Shown here piece by piece: positions 12,813 to 24,696 of a stretch of 64,000 nucleotides of DNA. The translations under genes were made by a program, and so were the position numbers. How positions within the stretch are numbered: position 1 is the stretch's first letter; each line of letters begins with the position of its first letter. The stretch is from Magicicada septendecula. Lineage: Eukaryota > Arthropoda > Insecta > Hemiptera > Cicadidae. The notes under the pieces are model-generated. The model had not been told where the DNA came from and did not search any database. It worked only from the letters and a program-made list of their open reading frames with translations. The stretch is from contig CM068372.1 in the NCBI GenBank assembly GCA_034769895.1, positions 235,928,843 through 235,992,842 on the forward strand, in the 5' to 3' direction.

Positions 12813-12869
12813 AGGTGTAAGGTCTCTTAAAACCGTCAATTAAAATATCGAGTAATTTTAAGAACTTAC
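12502..12869. repeat. 365-bp dispersed repeat, copy 2
   Basis: Direct-orientation copy of 10713-11077, with the same ends, the same internal GTGACAGCTGTCAC motif and a longer (CG)n(CA)n tract at about 12769-12808. It is joined directly to a LINE tail on its right and to an (AT)n run on its left. Confidence 0.85.
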
Positions 12870-12944
12870 AAGCACGTACTAGTTTTTTCATCAAAGAACG
12901 ATAGTGATGGATCTTGGTATAAAAATTCAATGGACGTATTTTTG

Positions 12945-13345
12945 ACATCGTTATTATGATCAGAGGCGCTACAACCCTGAGTTGAAGGAAACCTCGCCAA
13001 CGCACTCTGTCCTACACAACCGTCCTCCACAATTGCGGATTCCTGCCATTCCTGCAGTCCACCTTGCCATCTCAGCTTTGACCTTCCCACTTCCCTTTTG
13101 CCATCTGGGTCATACAGGAAGCGGCGCTATAGGGTCCTGGGGGATCATTCTGACAACATGACGTGCCCATCTAAGCTGTCCTATCTTTATTCTTTTAATT
13201 ATGGTTATATCGGGTAGCAATAACCCTTCATTAGTTATTTTTCCCCAGTAGGCAATAAACTGGAAGCGCAAATGAAAGGAAGGAATGCTACTTCCACCAC
13301 TTCGTAATATGTTTACATGACTTTCTACCAATCGCATCCCTCAAT
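12945..13345 (-). pseudogene. LINE ORF2 C-terminal tail (decayed)
   Basis: Minus-strand frames read ITIIKRIKIGQLRWARHVVRM, then after a frame change DPDGKREVGRSKLRWQGG, then further decay to RWRGFLQ. This is the conserved C-terminal pattern of a common arthropod LINE type: LRW.GHV.RM, a GR.KLRW block, and a terminal RWR. At least two frame changes are needed to read it through, so it is dead. RT and endonuclease are absent, as expected of a 5'-truncated insertion. Its 3' side abuts the second copy of the 365-bp repeat. Confidence 0.7.
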
Positions 13346-16300
13346 TTTCTTTCACGTAACCAAAATCAGGCTAACCGAAAATTACCTACAATAAACTCGC
13401 ATGCGGTTGTTGACTAGCAAATACGTTAGAGATAGGCGCTCGCGTGCGGTTAAACTCTGTCTATAACTCTTGGGTTTATTTATTCACAAAGACAATCGAC
13501 AAACGGATACGCTATAATATTACAATTAGATTGTGCTGCGAGAGTTTAGTTTTCACGGCCAAAAGCTGACGGGGCGGCGGCAAATCGATGGCATGTGTCG
13601 TAGAGAGGGAAACAAGAAGTAATTACACTCACGTATTCAGATAGTACACCGACAACCCTCGCCACCCTCGCTGCTGGCTGGGGTGCTGCTGAATCTACAT
13701 TATTATAAATTCAACACGACAACGATGCTGATAATCTCTCCACTTCGTGTACTCGAGTAAAAGTTCTGTTTTTGTAACTTCTTGTCCTTTTGTGAAAACG
13801 AAAATGTTAGTGTTAAAGAGAGAAAAAACATATTAAAAGTGTACAATGTTATCTAAGGAGTGGAAGTAACGAATATGAAAAAAAGAAGATGTCGCATAAA
13901 AGATGGCCGAAGACTTATCCGTTAAAGCTGACGATAGGAATTTTTAGATGATAGCGTTAACGAGGTAGAAAGCAATACGGATTTACCGAACGGAAATGGA
14001 ATATATTTTTATGTTTATTAAATACTCTCAAATCCAGTCCTTTTAGGATTCAATCTGAGAATAAATCACACCTTGTAAGCGTCCTTCGCCGGGACATTAC
14101 GGACAAATAAAATAAGTTACTGTTATCACGTCAAATACAAAGGTACTAAACTAGAGAGAATTATGACTCTGTATGAGTCAATGTCGAATAACATTAGTAT
14201 TCAAGAGATGAAGGAAAATATGTTGCACGGTACAACTTAAAACGTATTGACATACGAAGGAGAAGTAGGCCTATGGCCTATAATTAAATAAAAGAAGAGG
14301 TGAAATCACAACTTTGGAATTACTACCCGTGAAGGCGAAAAACGAACAACGAAAACGGAAGATGGACTGAAAACACGATCAACAACAAGAACCACCAGCG
14401 GAGGACAGTTTAAGTGATAAACTTACATTACACGAAATAAGGCAGTAGAGAACAAAAAACGCTACTAGGCGGGCCAGCAAGACCAAACTTAAGAGGAAGA
14501 AGTTCGTCGATCATGAAGGTAGTATACTACCTCAGTCTAATACTGACAACTAACATAACGGATGTTAGAAGGCAACTGGATAAACCGCGATTTGAAGAAA
14601 ATTAACGACTAACCTCTAACGGAAAAGCACAAACACGAAAGAGGACGAATTACGACGTTGATCTGGCTTGTTTATTAAATATATTTTTCTGCGAAGTTTT
14701 AGTAGTTATTTTCAACAGGAACAGTGGAGAAATAGAAATAAATGATCAGTTATACGATTTAACATTTCCATCTGACAACTTTATCACGCCTTCAAACGTT
14801 TCAACACTTCGAGCTTGAAAATCTGTATTTTCAGTACTGGGTGAAAATTCCACCACGTTATTTAGCCTACGATAAGTTCGGTGACAGGAAGTGTAACAAC
14901 TTTAGACAAAGTTTAAACGGCTGTGGCTGACGTAAGACGGTCACGTAGGAAGTCGCTGATTGGAATAAACGAAGTCCGGTGGGATAAAACTTGGAACATA
15001 AAGTTGGTTCTGCGAGGTCCGCTGTAGTCGCCTCGAGGCTGTCAAACACACGCTCTTACAATAAACCCTAATGCTAGACCTCACGTCACGGAAAGCAGGT
15101 CACAGAGGATACGGGGGTAAAATTGTGGTTTACGTGTCAGCTTAAACGTGATTCGTGCGCATCAGTGATTGCAAAGTGATAACTATGTAGGCCTACTTAT
15201 GCAAAGGCAGTGAGTTATTAATTGTGTAATCTTATTACTATACTTAAAAGTACGTATTTATACTCAAACGTGTCAGTTTTAATTTACGATATTCCGATTC
15301 GTTATGACTGTTATTCCTTCTCTGACACAACATACAAGTGGTTACTTTAATAAATCCTTTTTCTCTACCAGCTGTACCACAAACAGTTCCCATACTATAT
15401 ACTTGGTACATAGATACATAGATACTTTTTTTTAAATCTAGCAGCTGTAACGAAACTATTTACTGTGTAAAAATACATAACTTTTTTTTTAAACATTTAC
15501 CGCAGAAGTAAAATAATTCGAGAACATTTGGCTCTCCGCTACAAAGACATTACAGTCAGCCAATGTCGTGGACACTTAATGGTGTGCACCTCATTTTTCA
15601 CCTCACTTCTGAGTATTAACGGAACAGTGATTACACAGGCAAGTTACCAGTCCCGAGTCCGGACGCCACTTGCCGCATCCACCGAGGTCCCGCCATCTGC
15701 CCTAGTTCCGATCGGCGAACTGCGTTCCTCCCGACTTCTAAGTTTCTCGGCGTATGAAGGGAGCAGGTGTTCCATTTAGTTCCCTAGGAAGCTACAGAGA
15801 TCTCGACTATATCCTACTGTCCATTCCTTATACTTCAGTAGGGCCACCGGGGAAATCGAGAAATGATGTTACTTCCTGTCATGGATCTTGGAAGACTCTC
15901 CATACCATCATTTCATTATCGATTATTTCGCAAATAATCGAAATAAACTAATGGCAAACGTCTATAAAAACCATTCAAATAGAAGATAATCCTCATTTTA
16001 AAAGTTGTGTCATTCATTTCAGAATATCTGGGATTTAGGGAAAATGCAGTAGCGGTTTAGCCACTGGGGGAGTTTTCCAATAAAGCGTACTGCATTACAT
16101 CGTAATATACAGAATTTATAAAACCAAACAAAAGTAACATTCTGGAATTGACATCCATTACCATTCAAGCAAAGTGCATTGTATTATTTTCCTAATGACA
16201 CACAATTGCAGAATTTGTACGTGCAGACTGTACCAACGTCGAGTAGCTATTGAGCCCCAAGCAATTTCATCGTACGGCTATTTTTAATTACTAGACAGAA

Positions 16301-16399
16301 AGTGATAGTTCAGCTTAATTGTCACATTTAGCATAAAATCAACATACACAAATATACATTGTTTTTCGTTTTGCACTAAACCATAACGCTTTTTAAGTT
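13346..16399. other. Spacer without a recognisable gene
   Basis: About 3 kb of AT-rich sequence with short frames only. A GC-richer stretch at 15650-15760 gives an 83-codon plus frame without family motifs. No repeats with clear ends were noticed. Confidence 0.5.
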
Positions 16400-16856
16400 A
16401 TGCAACGTCTATAACAACACAAACTAAAACCAAACTATTTAAAACCATTGTTAAAAGTATCATGACTTACGGCTCAGAAGTTTGGACTACCAAGTAACAC
16501 ACAGAATTAGAAATGAAGTTATTAAGGACACAATGGATGTGAAAAATTCAACTGTTGATTTTATCCAAATAAAAAAATTACAATGGTATGGACACACGAA
16601 AAGAACGGCATAGGAAAGATTGCCAAGGAGAGTTATGGAATAGACTCCACCAGGAAGAAGGAAAAGAAGATCGCATATCCCCTGGATAGAAGAAATTCAG
16701 AATTCCGTATATTGAGGGAACAAGAAATTGAAGAAGATCTTTTGATGGACCAGCAGCAGTGGAAGATAAGAATTCAGTCAATTCTGTAATCTTAGATTCC
16801 GGAAAATGTGTAAACACTGTACTGCCGGAATAATAATAATAATAATAATAATACAA
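16400..16856 (+). pseudogene. LINE ORF2 C-terminal tail with (AAT)n 3' end
   Basis: Plus-strand translation shows KTIVKSIMTYGSEVWTTK, then KKLQWYGHTKRT and, in a shifted frame, RLPRRVME and TPPGRRKR. These are the YGSE.W, LQWYGH and PPGRRKRGRP-type blocks that close LINE ORF2 proteins. Stops and frame changes are present throughout. It ends in a (TAA)n/(AAT)n run at about 16829-16852, the kind of A-rich simple-repeat tail that marks a LINE 3' end. This fixes orientation and makes 16856 the probable right boundary. Confidence 0.78.
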
Positions 16857-18019
16857 CGTCTACAAAGTTTTTAGATCCGACATTTAGTTGCCGAGATCCT
16901 TACACTTAACCGATTTCCACCTACAAGCTGTAGTAAAGCAATGTATTTATGTATCTTCGGAACCCCTTAACGTAGAAAGCTGAAATTTATTCTGCCCTGA
17001 CGTAGACAGGGAATTTATTCTAATGTATTTTGAATGCATTTATAAACTGTTCCGTATGTCGTTGAACACGTAAAATCAAATTTCCCAACGTTTCTCTTAC
17101 TGAAGGAAATATTCTCCTGAACACGAATAATTTTATGGCATCAAAAAAAATTGAAAATCCATATGCTTCAAATGTCAAAAAGTCATCCAAAAAGAGGTTC
17201 ACGTTTACACGGAATTAAAACCTGATTAGTAACGTGATACAGAATATTATGCCGTGTACTTTTACTTGGTCAGGGTGTCTGACATTAGATAGTAGTTAGA
17301 CTAAATTTAAATAGTTCACTGGAATCAAAATTAAATTTAAGATAGTTGAATGTTACAGCGAAGTAGTCCTATTGGTATCAATCCAGTTCCGAATGTAATG
17401 GAAACATGTAGTACGTGATGGTGTGGGGGGGGGGATCACGGCACAAGCGCAAGTCGCGTCGTCAGAATTTTGTGTGTATTAGAGTTTTTTTGTAGTGATG
17501 GGAGGAATTTACATGTAATAAAAGTTTAAAACGAATAAAATTGTGTTAAGAAAACTTTTATCCAAATTTTACCATGATTTAAATTTACTGTACATTTTTA
17601 CTTATTTTTTCTTAAACTTACAAGTTTCTTTTCTAAATAAATAAAAGTAATTGTTAAGCTTTTTTTCTATTAAAAAGTCAAAGTGTTTTTGTAATAAAAT
17701 GTTAAATATGATCATATAGTTAAACATTTTTATTTTAAAATTTCACTGATTTTACACAGCATATTCTATCTTATTATATTCTCATTATTATTTTCGCCAT
17801 ATTCCATTCTAATGCAGTATTAATTATATTTTATTAATTTTGATAAAAAATATAACGTAGTTTATCAATAAATAAAACTAAATATATTTCTAAATCTTTT
17901 GGTGATTTACAGTAATTATTATGAATTGCATTTGAGGCGTAAGAGGTGAAAGTGAGGGGAGCTGTGAGAATCTTGTGGGGGGGGTCTCTGCCGTTGGCCT
18001 TGGGGGGATGGGCACTACT
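16857..18019. other. AT-rich spacer with G-run tracts
   Basis: No gene seen. Poly-G runs occur at about 17425-17433 and 17977-17984 near GC-richer patches. The remainder is strongly AT-rich. Confidence 0.5.
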
Positions 18020-18126
18020 GCAGTCGCGTGATTGAGGGTAGTACAATCAGAATCAGCCCATAACTCGAACACGATTATTTTCGCCATCACCATACTTCTA
18101 TTTCCATATTGAACATGGAAGTAAAA
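18020..18126 (-). mobile_element. 5'-end relic of the Helentron-like (HINE) family
   Basis: About 105 bases match the 5' portion of the family described at 34509, in reverse orientation: the block ending in ATCAGAATCAGCCC, a CGAACACGATT word, GCCATCACCATACTTC, and a terminal GGAAGT. The flank read in element orientation is CACATCATTTTT, matching the flanks of two other copies. The central array and the 3' end are missing. Confidence 0.65.
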
Positions 18127-18444
18127 ATGATGTGAGCCCACAACAAAACGTGTGAACTGACGGACTGATGAAACCGCATCATGCGGTATGTCAGTTTGAC
18201 ATGACATCGTGTGTAGGAGTCAGTCCGTTCAGTCCTTCACACCTAGCTTTCCGCGCAAGAGCTGTCTGACAGACCCGTCTGGTTAGTGGCGAGCGTTTAT
18301 GTTGTTTTTGCACAACGAAAACGAACTTTTCGTTGAAAAAAAAAAGGCTTTTAAAAACAGTTGGAAAAACATGTTAAATTAATGAACTGTTATTTACAAT
18401 GACTGACTTTACTATTATAGCCTATTATTACGACGGTCTACTGA

Positions 18445-19019
18445 TCGTCTATGGTACAGTGAAAAACAAAATACAAGACACCAATTAAGTCACTAATCAC
18501 CAGCTTTAATTATCACAATTAAACAGTTTGTAATTAGCAAGACAGTCTCTTACAATAAATCAAATAAAAATTGTTCACACGCTATAAAAATGTCCACTAA
18601 TAGAGTATCGCACAATAATAAAACACATATTCGCCACAATACTTCAAACCGCACTGTGTAAATCGTCACTTAAACGCACAGAGTAATCGCCCGACAATAA
18701 CTCTGAACTATAATACTACAAACAGCACTCCAATAAATCGCAACTCAAACTGACTGAGCGTCGCTGAGTACTTCTATTTATACCCGTCGAAAATCCAGAA
18801 CATTCCACATACTACGCATTAGCTCTACACTACGATGTAATTGACTGCGGCCTTGACACAGTCCGCGCGGCTGGCGGCGTCTATAAAAATCTCGCGAATG
18901 CATGTTGAAATCACGTACGCACACAAGATTTCAGCCGGATTCTTCTGGAACATTCGATAAACACGTAGATTGTTCTGTAATGTCGTAATAATATTGTTAA
19001 AACGTCTTGTCTTGAGCAT
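18445..19019 (-). repeat. LTR-like repeat, inverted copy
   Basis: Read on the minus strand, this segment is closely related to 21530-22075. Shared features include a GGGTATAAATA TATA box (18775-18785), an AGTCAGT initiator-like motif about 30 bases downstream, and a roughly 200-base conserved block ending near 18465. TATA plus TCAGT spacing is typical of arthropod polymerase II promoters in LTRs. Because the partner is inverted, these are not the two LTRs of one element. Solo LTRs are the best reading. Ends and target duplications were not resolved. Confidence 0.6.
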
Positions 19020-21529
19020 TTAAAAATAACTGCTCATCTAAGTATTTTTCTTAAATGGTTCGTTACGTAACGTAAAAATGACATTAAATCAATATTTCTC
19101 TTAATTTACCTGTATCTGATTGAGATGCAGTTGACTGACGATACGTCGATGTGACTGTGTGTAGGCAACGCATTGCTTCCGTCCGATGTGACATAAAAAT
19201 GAACACATCAAACTGACATACCGCTTTAACGTTCTGCAATTCACACAACGCACAGCATAAACAGCTGACGTTTCCTTGGCGGCAACAATTCCATAAGAAA
19301 ACGCAACAACCGGAAATTAAAACGTTTAGCGGACATAATATATACACCACCAAATGTAACAAAAACGTATTAGCACACCGAGCACGCTCTGGATTAACCA
19401 ACGTCTGCCACAAGATTTACGTCATTTGTCTTACAATGTAGGTCACGTGACACTCTGTTTGTGTCGGTACACACAGACACTCGGTCAAGGTTAGGCGTCT
19501 CCTCCGGCTACTCAGTGCATTCATTAATTAGGAAATACAACATCGTTTGACAGCTAAGTTCAGTGCGCTGACTGGCTACAGTGTGCGGCTGTAGGCCGCT
19601 TAAACTGTGTTTTGGAATACAAATCACGGACGTTAGAGAACACATACGAAGACGTCATAAACAACCTTCAGCATTGCTCTGAAGTAGTCATGTTTATTCG
19701 CAACGTGATTACAGTGTTAAGTCGTCCTTAAAGTGCGCACAAATTGCAGTAGTTATAGAAATTAAGCACAACAAAACGTCTAAAGCTAATATCTAAACTA
19801 TAGTATTAGACTTTGGATAAACTTCGCAGACGGTAATACGGCGTCTAAATCGGCTACCAGGACCAGGCTGAGCGCGAACCAATCGCACGCGAGCGAAGAT
19901 TACCCCGGAAGAAATAAACATGTCATAACGGTAATACCATATTCCTGAAGAATATCTCAAAAGAGATGTCGAAACGCGGAGACCATAACAGCGATCGTCT
20001 TTTGTTATAAGTGGAAATACAAACAAAAACGCAATATAAAGTTGTTGCATATTCTACTTCATTTCCTGCAACATCTAATTTGCATCTAACAACATCTAAT
20101 CTGTGACACCAACTTTGTCACTACTTATTGCCACACTGCTAAATACTTCGTTCTTAACGAGGCCTTTCGATGTCTCCACCATCTTCAGGTCTTAAATAAA
20201 AAAATAAAAAAAATTAGAATATACCGAAATTTTCTACGATTTTGTATGATCTAAAATCTAAATTTTAGAATCTTAAAACAATTAGTAGAAGATTCCAGTA
20301 TTTTTGTTTTGGGTTCAAACTAATTGTAATTGTAAAAGTAATTTAAAACTAATGGCGTTAATAATGTCTTTAAATCATGTCGTGTAGCAGATCTGTTTGT
20401 CAGCCGAACTGACTAGACCTCTCTCTTACACTACATAAAGAAGATTCACTGGCAGAACTTTCAACTAACAGTTCATTAAACTTAGTTTTCGCAATTACAG
20501 CTAGCTGACTTCTGGTTATATGTAATGATTGACTATTCTGAGCTCGCAAGAAAAGCTTTGAAGCGATTAACTGTGTTTCCCTCTACTTATTTGTGTGAAA
20601 CCTCATTCTCCCTGCTCACGTAATTGCCAAGTCAAAGTTAAAAAATAAACTTGATATCGAGAGTGACTTAGTACTGAAATTATCACACATTTAACCCAAT
20701 ATTGCAGAGCTAATATTGTTCAAAAGCAGCTTCATTGTTCACATTAAACTATGTTTGATATCATTAATACGCGTATTATTACTTTGCAAGTTAAGAGAAG
20801 TTTGATGTTAATATATTTTAATTAAAATATACGAGTTTCTATCATATTTAATGTTTGTTTTATTCCAGAACTCAGACGGAGTCCGCCGAATTTTTAAATT
20901 ATTTGGGGGGTCCGTGGACTGAAAAGTTTGGGAACCACTGGTCTAAATCGTTGATATAAACACGCGCATTGCACTCTATATTAAAGTTTGTTACAGTAAG
21001 CCTGTGTCTAGTGTAGGTTCGATAAAATCACAAGGCCGTATTGTGTGGTAAAACTTTTCATCATTCGATGGTCAAATCTTTGGTGTTCTCGCTTGTCTCC
21101 GTCATAAATATTTAGGAAACATGAAAATGAAAACAATGTAATTTTAATTTTAAAATTAAAATTACAATTTATTAATTATAATTTATTTAATTTTAAAGGG
21201 TTGTTTTTTATCGATACTGTGGCTCGTTTAGAGTACCTTACTCGTAGTAAACTTATATTTTCACTTTTTACACAAAATCATAAAATCACTGCATAAACCT
21301 CCCTAATGAAGGGAAAATTGTAATCTGTTTCTTCTTAACACATCATCGACGTCTGTACGAGCGACATTAGCACTAATTTTATATACAGGTAAAATCCAAG
21401 CTGAATCCTGATTTAAATGAAATTCCAATTATCAATGTTTACCAGACGTTCATTTATCCAAACAGATTTTCTTTGCATGCTCATCTTTACATACTCTCTG
21501 CAATTCGTCTACACAGTGTTACTAGTATA
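19020..21529. other. Spacer between inverted LTR-like repeats
   Basis: No gag, protease, RT or integrase motif is visible between the inverted copies. Frames reach only about 109 codons (19084-19413, minus) with no recognisable domain. A perfect-looking AT palindrome of about 30 bases lies near 21140-21197. Confidence 0.5.
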
Positions 21530-22075
21530 GTATTGTTACGTAATGCGGAAAGTGTTACGTAATACGAAAAGTTCTACAAGTTTCTCGAATATTCCAGCTG
21601 TAATGTGTGTGTGTGTGTGTGTGTGCGCGCGCGCGCGCGCGCGCGGGCGTACATAATGCTGCAACTTTGCGGTAAAAGACTTACGCGGCAACTAACGGGT
21701 CTATACCAGACCATACCGGTCAGCGCAGTGTGTTCACGGATACTGTTTCTAGTGGATTCTCGAGAGCGCCTGTTTGTTTAACAAGTCATCCAAAGTGACA
21801 GGTTATTCTCGAAATCAGCGGGGTATAAATACAGCCTTTCAGCGACGGTCAAGTCAGTTGCTGTCGGGCGATTAGAAGTATTGTGGCAAAGTATTATGTG
21901 TTTTATAATTGTGCGCTACTCTATTAGTGGACATTTTTATTGCGTGTGAACAATTTTTATTTGATTTGTTGTAAGAGACTATCTTGTTAATTATAAACTG
22001 TTTAATTGTGATAATTAAAGCTGGCGATTAGTGACCTAATTGGTGTCTTATATTTTGTTTGCCACTGTATTTCGG
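21530..22075 (+). repeat. LTR-like repeat, direct copy, with compound (GT)n(GC)n tract
   Basis: Plus-strand partner of 18445-19019. It carries the GGGTATAAATA box at 21821-21831, an AGTCAGT motif at about 21852, and a conserved 3' block at about 21868-22063. This copy contains a (GT)n(GC)n tract at 21605-21646 that the other copy lacks, showing independent evolution. No internal retrotransposon coding sequence adjoins either side, consistent with a solo LTR. Confidence 0.6.
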
Positions 22076-22995
22076 ATATATTTTTCTGCCATACATTTAA
22101 TTAGGTCCAATAATTCAGTCTTCACTTTGTTATCATCAATGTGATGTTTCATCCTTAGCTCGGCAATGCTGTTACGTTTTCAAGTGCCTACTCTGACTGA
22201 ATATTTAACAGAATCTTCGTACAATATTGTGTATAAAATCGTGTCAGACTAAACGTATTTCCAGTGCAATTTCCAGAGAATGCTGTTGAATACAATCTGA
22301 ATGCACGTAAAACTGGAATAAGACTGGACGATTATGATTCGCATGAATAAACAGCATATCGTATTGAGAATAAAATTTAAAACGTCAAGATCTCGTATCA
22401 TAAAACAGACAAGCGCCACGATAAAGTATAATCCTACTTAATAAAGAATTGTATTTCGTTCGAAATACGACACTTCGTCTGATTATTTTAATTCTAATAA
22501 AAGTAAGGGAAAAAACATTCAATTCATCATAAAAAAGTAAATCGCGAGTATACTGTATTCATTAAAAACGAACAGTCCGTTGTGTACGCTACTTCAAGCA
22601 ATTTATCTGAAAGCTAAAGCTGCCTCGAGCAATTCAGTAATACCTCTAATACAGCTTCAGACAATTTACTCACAGACACTGAACCGAACTTCTCTTCTTT
22701 GGATTACTGCGAACATTGGTTTCTCCGATCGTCTCTCTTTAGCTTCTGCATTTCTTTCCATATAGTACTACTTTATTTCATTACTATCAAATCCTGCCGT
22801 CTTTATTATAAACAATTTTTATAAGGAAAATATTTTACGGGCTGATTTCACTTTCACCTCGGACAATGAAATATAGAAAATTACGTATTTTTAGTATAGT
22901 GTGAACAAAACAACAATAACTATAAATAAATGTCTCTCTTACACTGTAAATAAAGATAAAATAAATAGCGTGTGTCAACACATCACTTGAATGAT
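22076..22995. other. Spacer left of the Harbinger element
   Basis: AT-rich with no recognisable gene or repeat boundary. Confidence 0.5.
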
Positions 22996-23290
22996 TAAAG
23001 CCTAGTACGCACTGGGACTCTCTGAATCGACTCTTTGCGTCTGGGGTGAATCCCGCGTGCGACTGGCCTGCGTCCAGGCTGCCCCGACTCATTGTCGCGG
23101 AGAATCTGGTGTGTTGCTGGTTAGTATTTTCTGCGTCGTTTGAATCCCGTCCGATATGGGATTCACTGACTCATTGTTGCGCAACATTGGCCAGTGTAGA
23201 CGTGAATCCGAACAGGCTAGCGACTCGCGCCGCTACGCACTCGTTTTTCGATTCGTTTCGGTGATTGTTTTTTATTTTATTTTTGCAATT

Positions 23291-23566
23291 ATGTTGTGGA
23301 GTACTGATTTAACGTTACAGTTTATAGAGGAGATGCATTACCATCGTTGTTTGTGGGATGTGTCCTTCACAGACTATAGAAATCGTGAATTAAAAATCAA
23401 AACATTGACAGCTTTGGCTGGTAAATACAGTGTATCCGTGGCGGAAATTAAAAAAAAATTGCATACATTGAAAGGACAATTTCGGCGCGATCACAAAAAG
23501 ATGAAAAACATGAAAAGTGGAACCTCACCAGTAAATCTTGAAGGTGTACATGAGTCTTGTGTATGA
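23291..23566 (+). pseudogene. Harbinger-encoded MADF/Myb-like DNA-binding protein, 3' truncated by internal deletion
   Basis: From ATG at 23291 the frame encodes MLWSTDLTLQFIEEMHYHRC, then LWDVS, DYRNRELK, ALAGKYSVSVAEIKKKLHTL and QFRRDHKKMK. This is a clear MADF domain (FI..Y...CLWD...DYKN... ALA.....VAEIKKK...LR..Y.RE), which in Harbinger elements serves as the second protein that helps bind transposon ends. The domain occupies about residues 8-75. After KSGTS the text PVNLEGVHE is antisense transposase sequence, so the natural C-terminus is lost. The frame extends upstream to 23156, but that part reads terminal repeat, so 23291 is preferred. It could still make a short MADF peptide of 91 residues. 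Confidence 0.82.
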
Positions 23567-23803
23567 GTCTCCACTAACTAGGAATCTAAGAGTGACAGCT
23601 AATCTGTTGGCCGGGGAGATGGATTCCCTAAAGTTGGTACTTTTCTTACAAATTTTATTACCAACTTTGGTTAAAATGGTTTCAAAATCGGTTGGGGACA
23701 TTCTCAAAACATTTCTAAACCCCATGCCATCTTCCATTTTTAAAGTGTCCAAAAGATTATTCGCGCACTGATTCCCGCCAGGAAATAATTTGCGAACCCA
23801 CAA
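23525..23803 (-). pseudogene. PIF/Harbinger transposase N-terminal stub
   Basis: Minus-strand translation reads WVRKLFPGG, NNLLDTLKMEDGMGFRNVLR, MSPTDFETIL, NFRESISPANRLAVTLRFL and GDSYTRLMYTFKI, then ends. This is the N-terminal region of Harbinger/HARBI1-type transposases. The DDE catalytic core is entirely missing. The codon at the upstream end is TTG preceded by a TGA where the family usually has W-W-V-R, so the true start has also been broken. The end overlaps the MADF frame by about 40 bases, marking the deletion junction. Confidence 0.85.
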
Positions 23804-24179
23804 TCATTTTTGTCGTTTTTTATTGCGCTTGTTTCTATTATTAATTATACAAAAAAGAGCTAGGGAAATTCCCGAGAGAGCAATTTCCTCCGTCATTTTT
23901 CGCAAAGGACTGAATCGCAACATGAATCTTGGTGTGGACACGGTTTTTTGTCGCGGAGCAGCGTCTGGGCTGAGTCCGAACAATGAATCTACACAGCGCG
24001 GATTCTGAATCGCGACATTAGTCGATTCAAAGAGTCCCAGTGCGTACTAGGCTTAAGAATGTATGTTAAGAAATGTAAAACAGTTTTAAGGGTTTACAGA
24101 TTTTAGTTACGGTATTCTAGATCTATTTAAGCATGAAGTTATATTTTGGGTACTTAAAGTGCCTAATTGCGGGAATCAT

Positions 24180-24515
24180 TCGTCCTGTAGTGGCAACCCA
24201 TCGTTACGGACGAACGCCTCCGGGTGATTGGGTCTACTGACCACACCTGGGCAACTGTAAGCTCCTGCGGAGGATGCCTTAAGTAGACCACGGAGGCTTG
24301 CCTCAGCCATGGCGACTGGCTGGAGCAATTCACTCAAGAGAGGTCCCCCACGTCACATCGTGTATACGTGGACAGCACCTTAAGACGTCATGTCGTGCGA
24401 ACGGCCGAGCTGTACTGTAAGAACCTGGCGTTCATCAGGCTCCGGCCTGAACAACGCAAAAAAACCAGGCCCCGAGACGCCCCGTGCATCTACTGTCTGT
24501 CTGTCTGTCTTAGGT
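24180..24515. repeat. GC-rich repeat-like island ending in (CTGT)n
   Basis: A sharply GC-rich block in AT-rich DNA, without a long frame, ending in a (CTGT)n tract at about 24494-24510. The composition shift and simple-repeat end suggest an untranslated end of a retroelement or a SINE. I found no convincing tRNA A/B boxes. Confidence 0.4.
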
Positions 24516-24696
24516 ATTTAACGTAGAAACTGTCCTAAACTGTGTAACTGTATACTGTGACAGAAACGAATTTAAAGACAGAAAAGTACACTGTACAACA
24601 CACCCAAACTAATCTGGGGGCGCCAATACTCAAAAGACTGAACAAAAATAAAACTACCTACAAAGAAGTATTAGAATTAACTTGAAAAAAAAAACG

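Larger units (their letters stand above)
22996..24056. mobile_element. PIF/Harbinger DNA transposon, internally deleted, with TAA target duplication
   Basis: The element proper spans 22999-24053. Left terminus AGCCTAGTACGCACTGGG continues as GACTCTCTGAATCGA; the right terminus is its inverted complement with one mismatch in roughly 33 bases. TAA flanks both sides (22996-22998 and 24054-24056), matching the 3-bp TWA target duplication of PIF/Harbinger. Both subterminal regions are rich in repeated GATTC-type words, possible transposase binding sites. Inside are a MADF-domain frame on plus and a transposase N-terminal stub on minus, convergent as in intact two-gene Harbinger elements. Autonomous members are usually about 3 kb or longer, so this 1055-bp copy has lost most of the transposase. 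The junction is near 23525. Confidence 0.92.

Noticed and set aside
19084-19413. 109-codon minus frame next to the LTR-like repeat
   Set aside because: No zinc-knuckle, protease or RT pattern. High Cys content comes from ACA/GCA words and is not spaced as a metal-binding motif.
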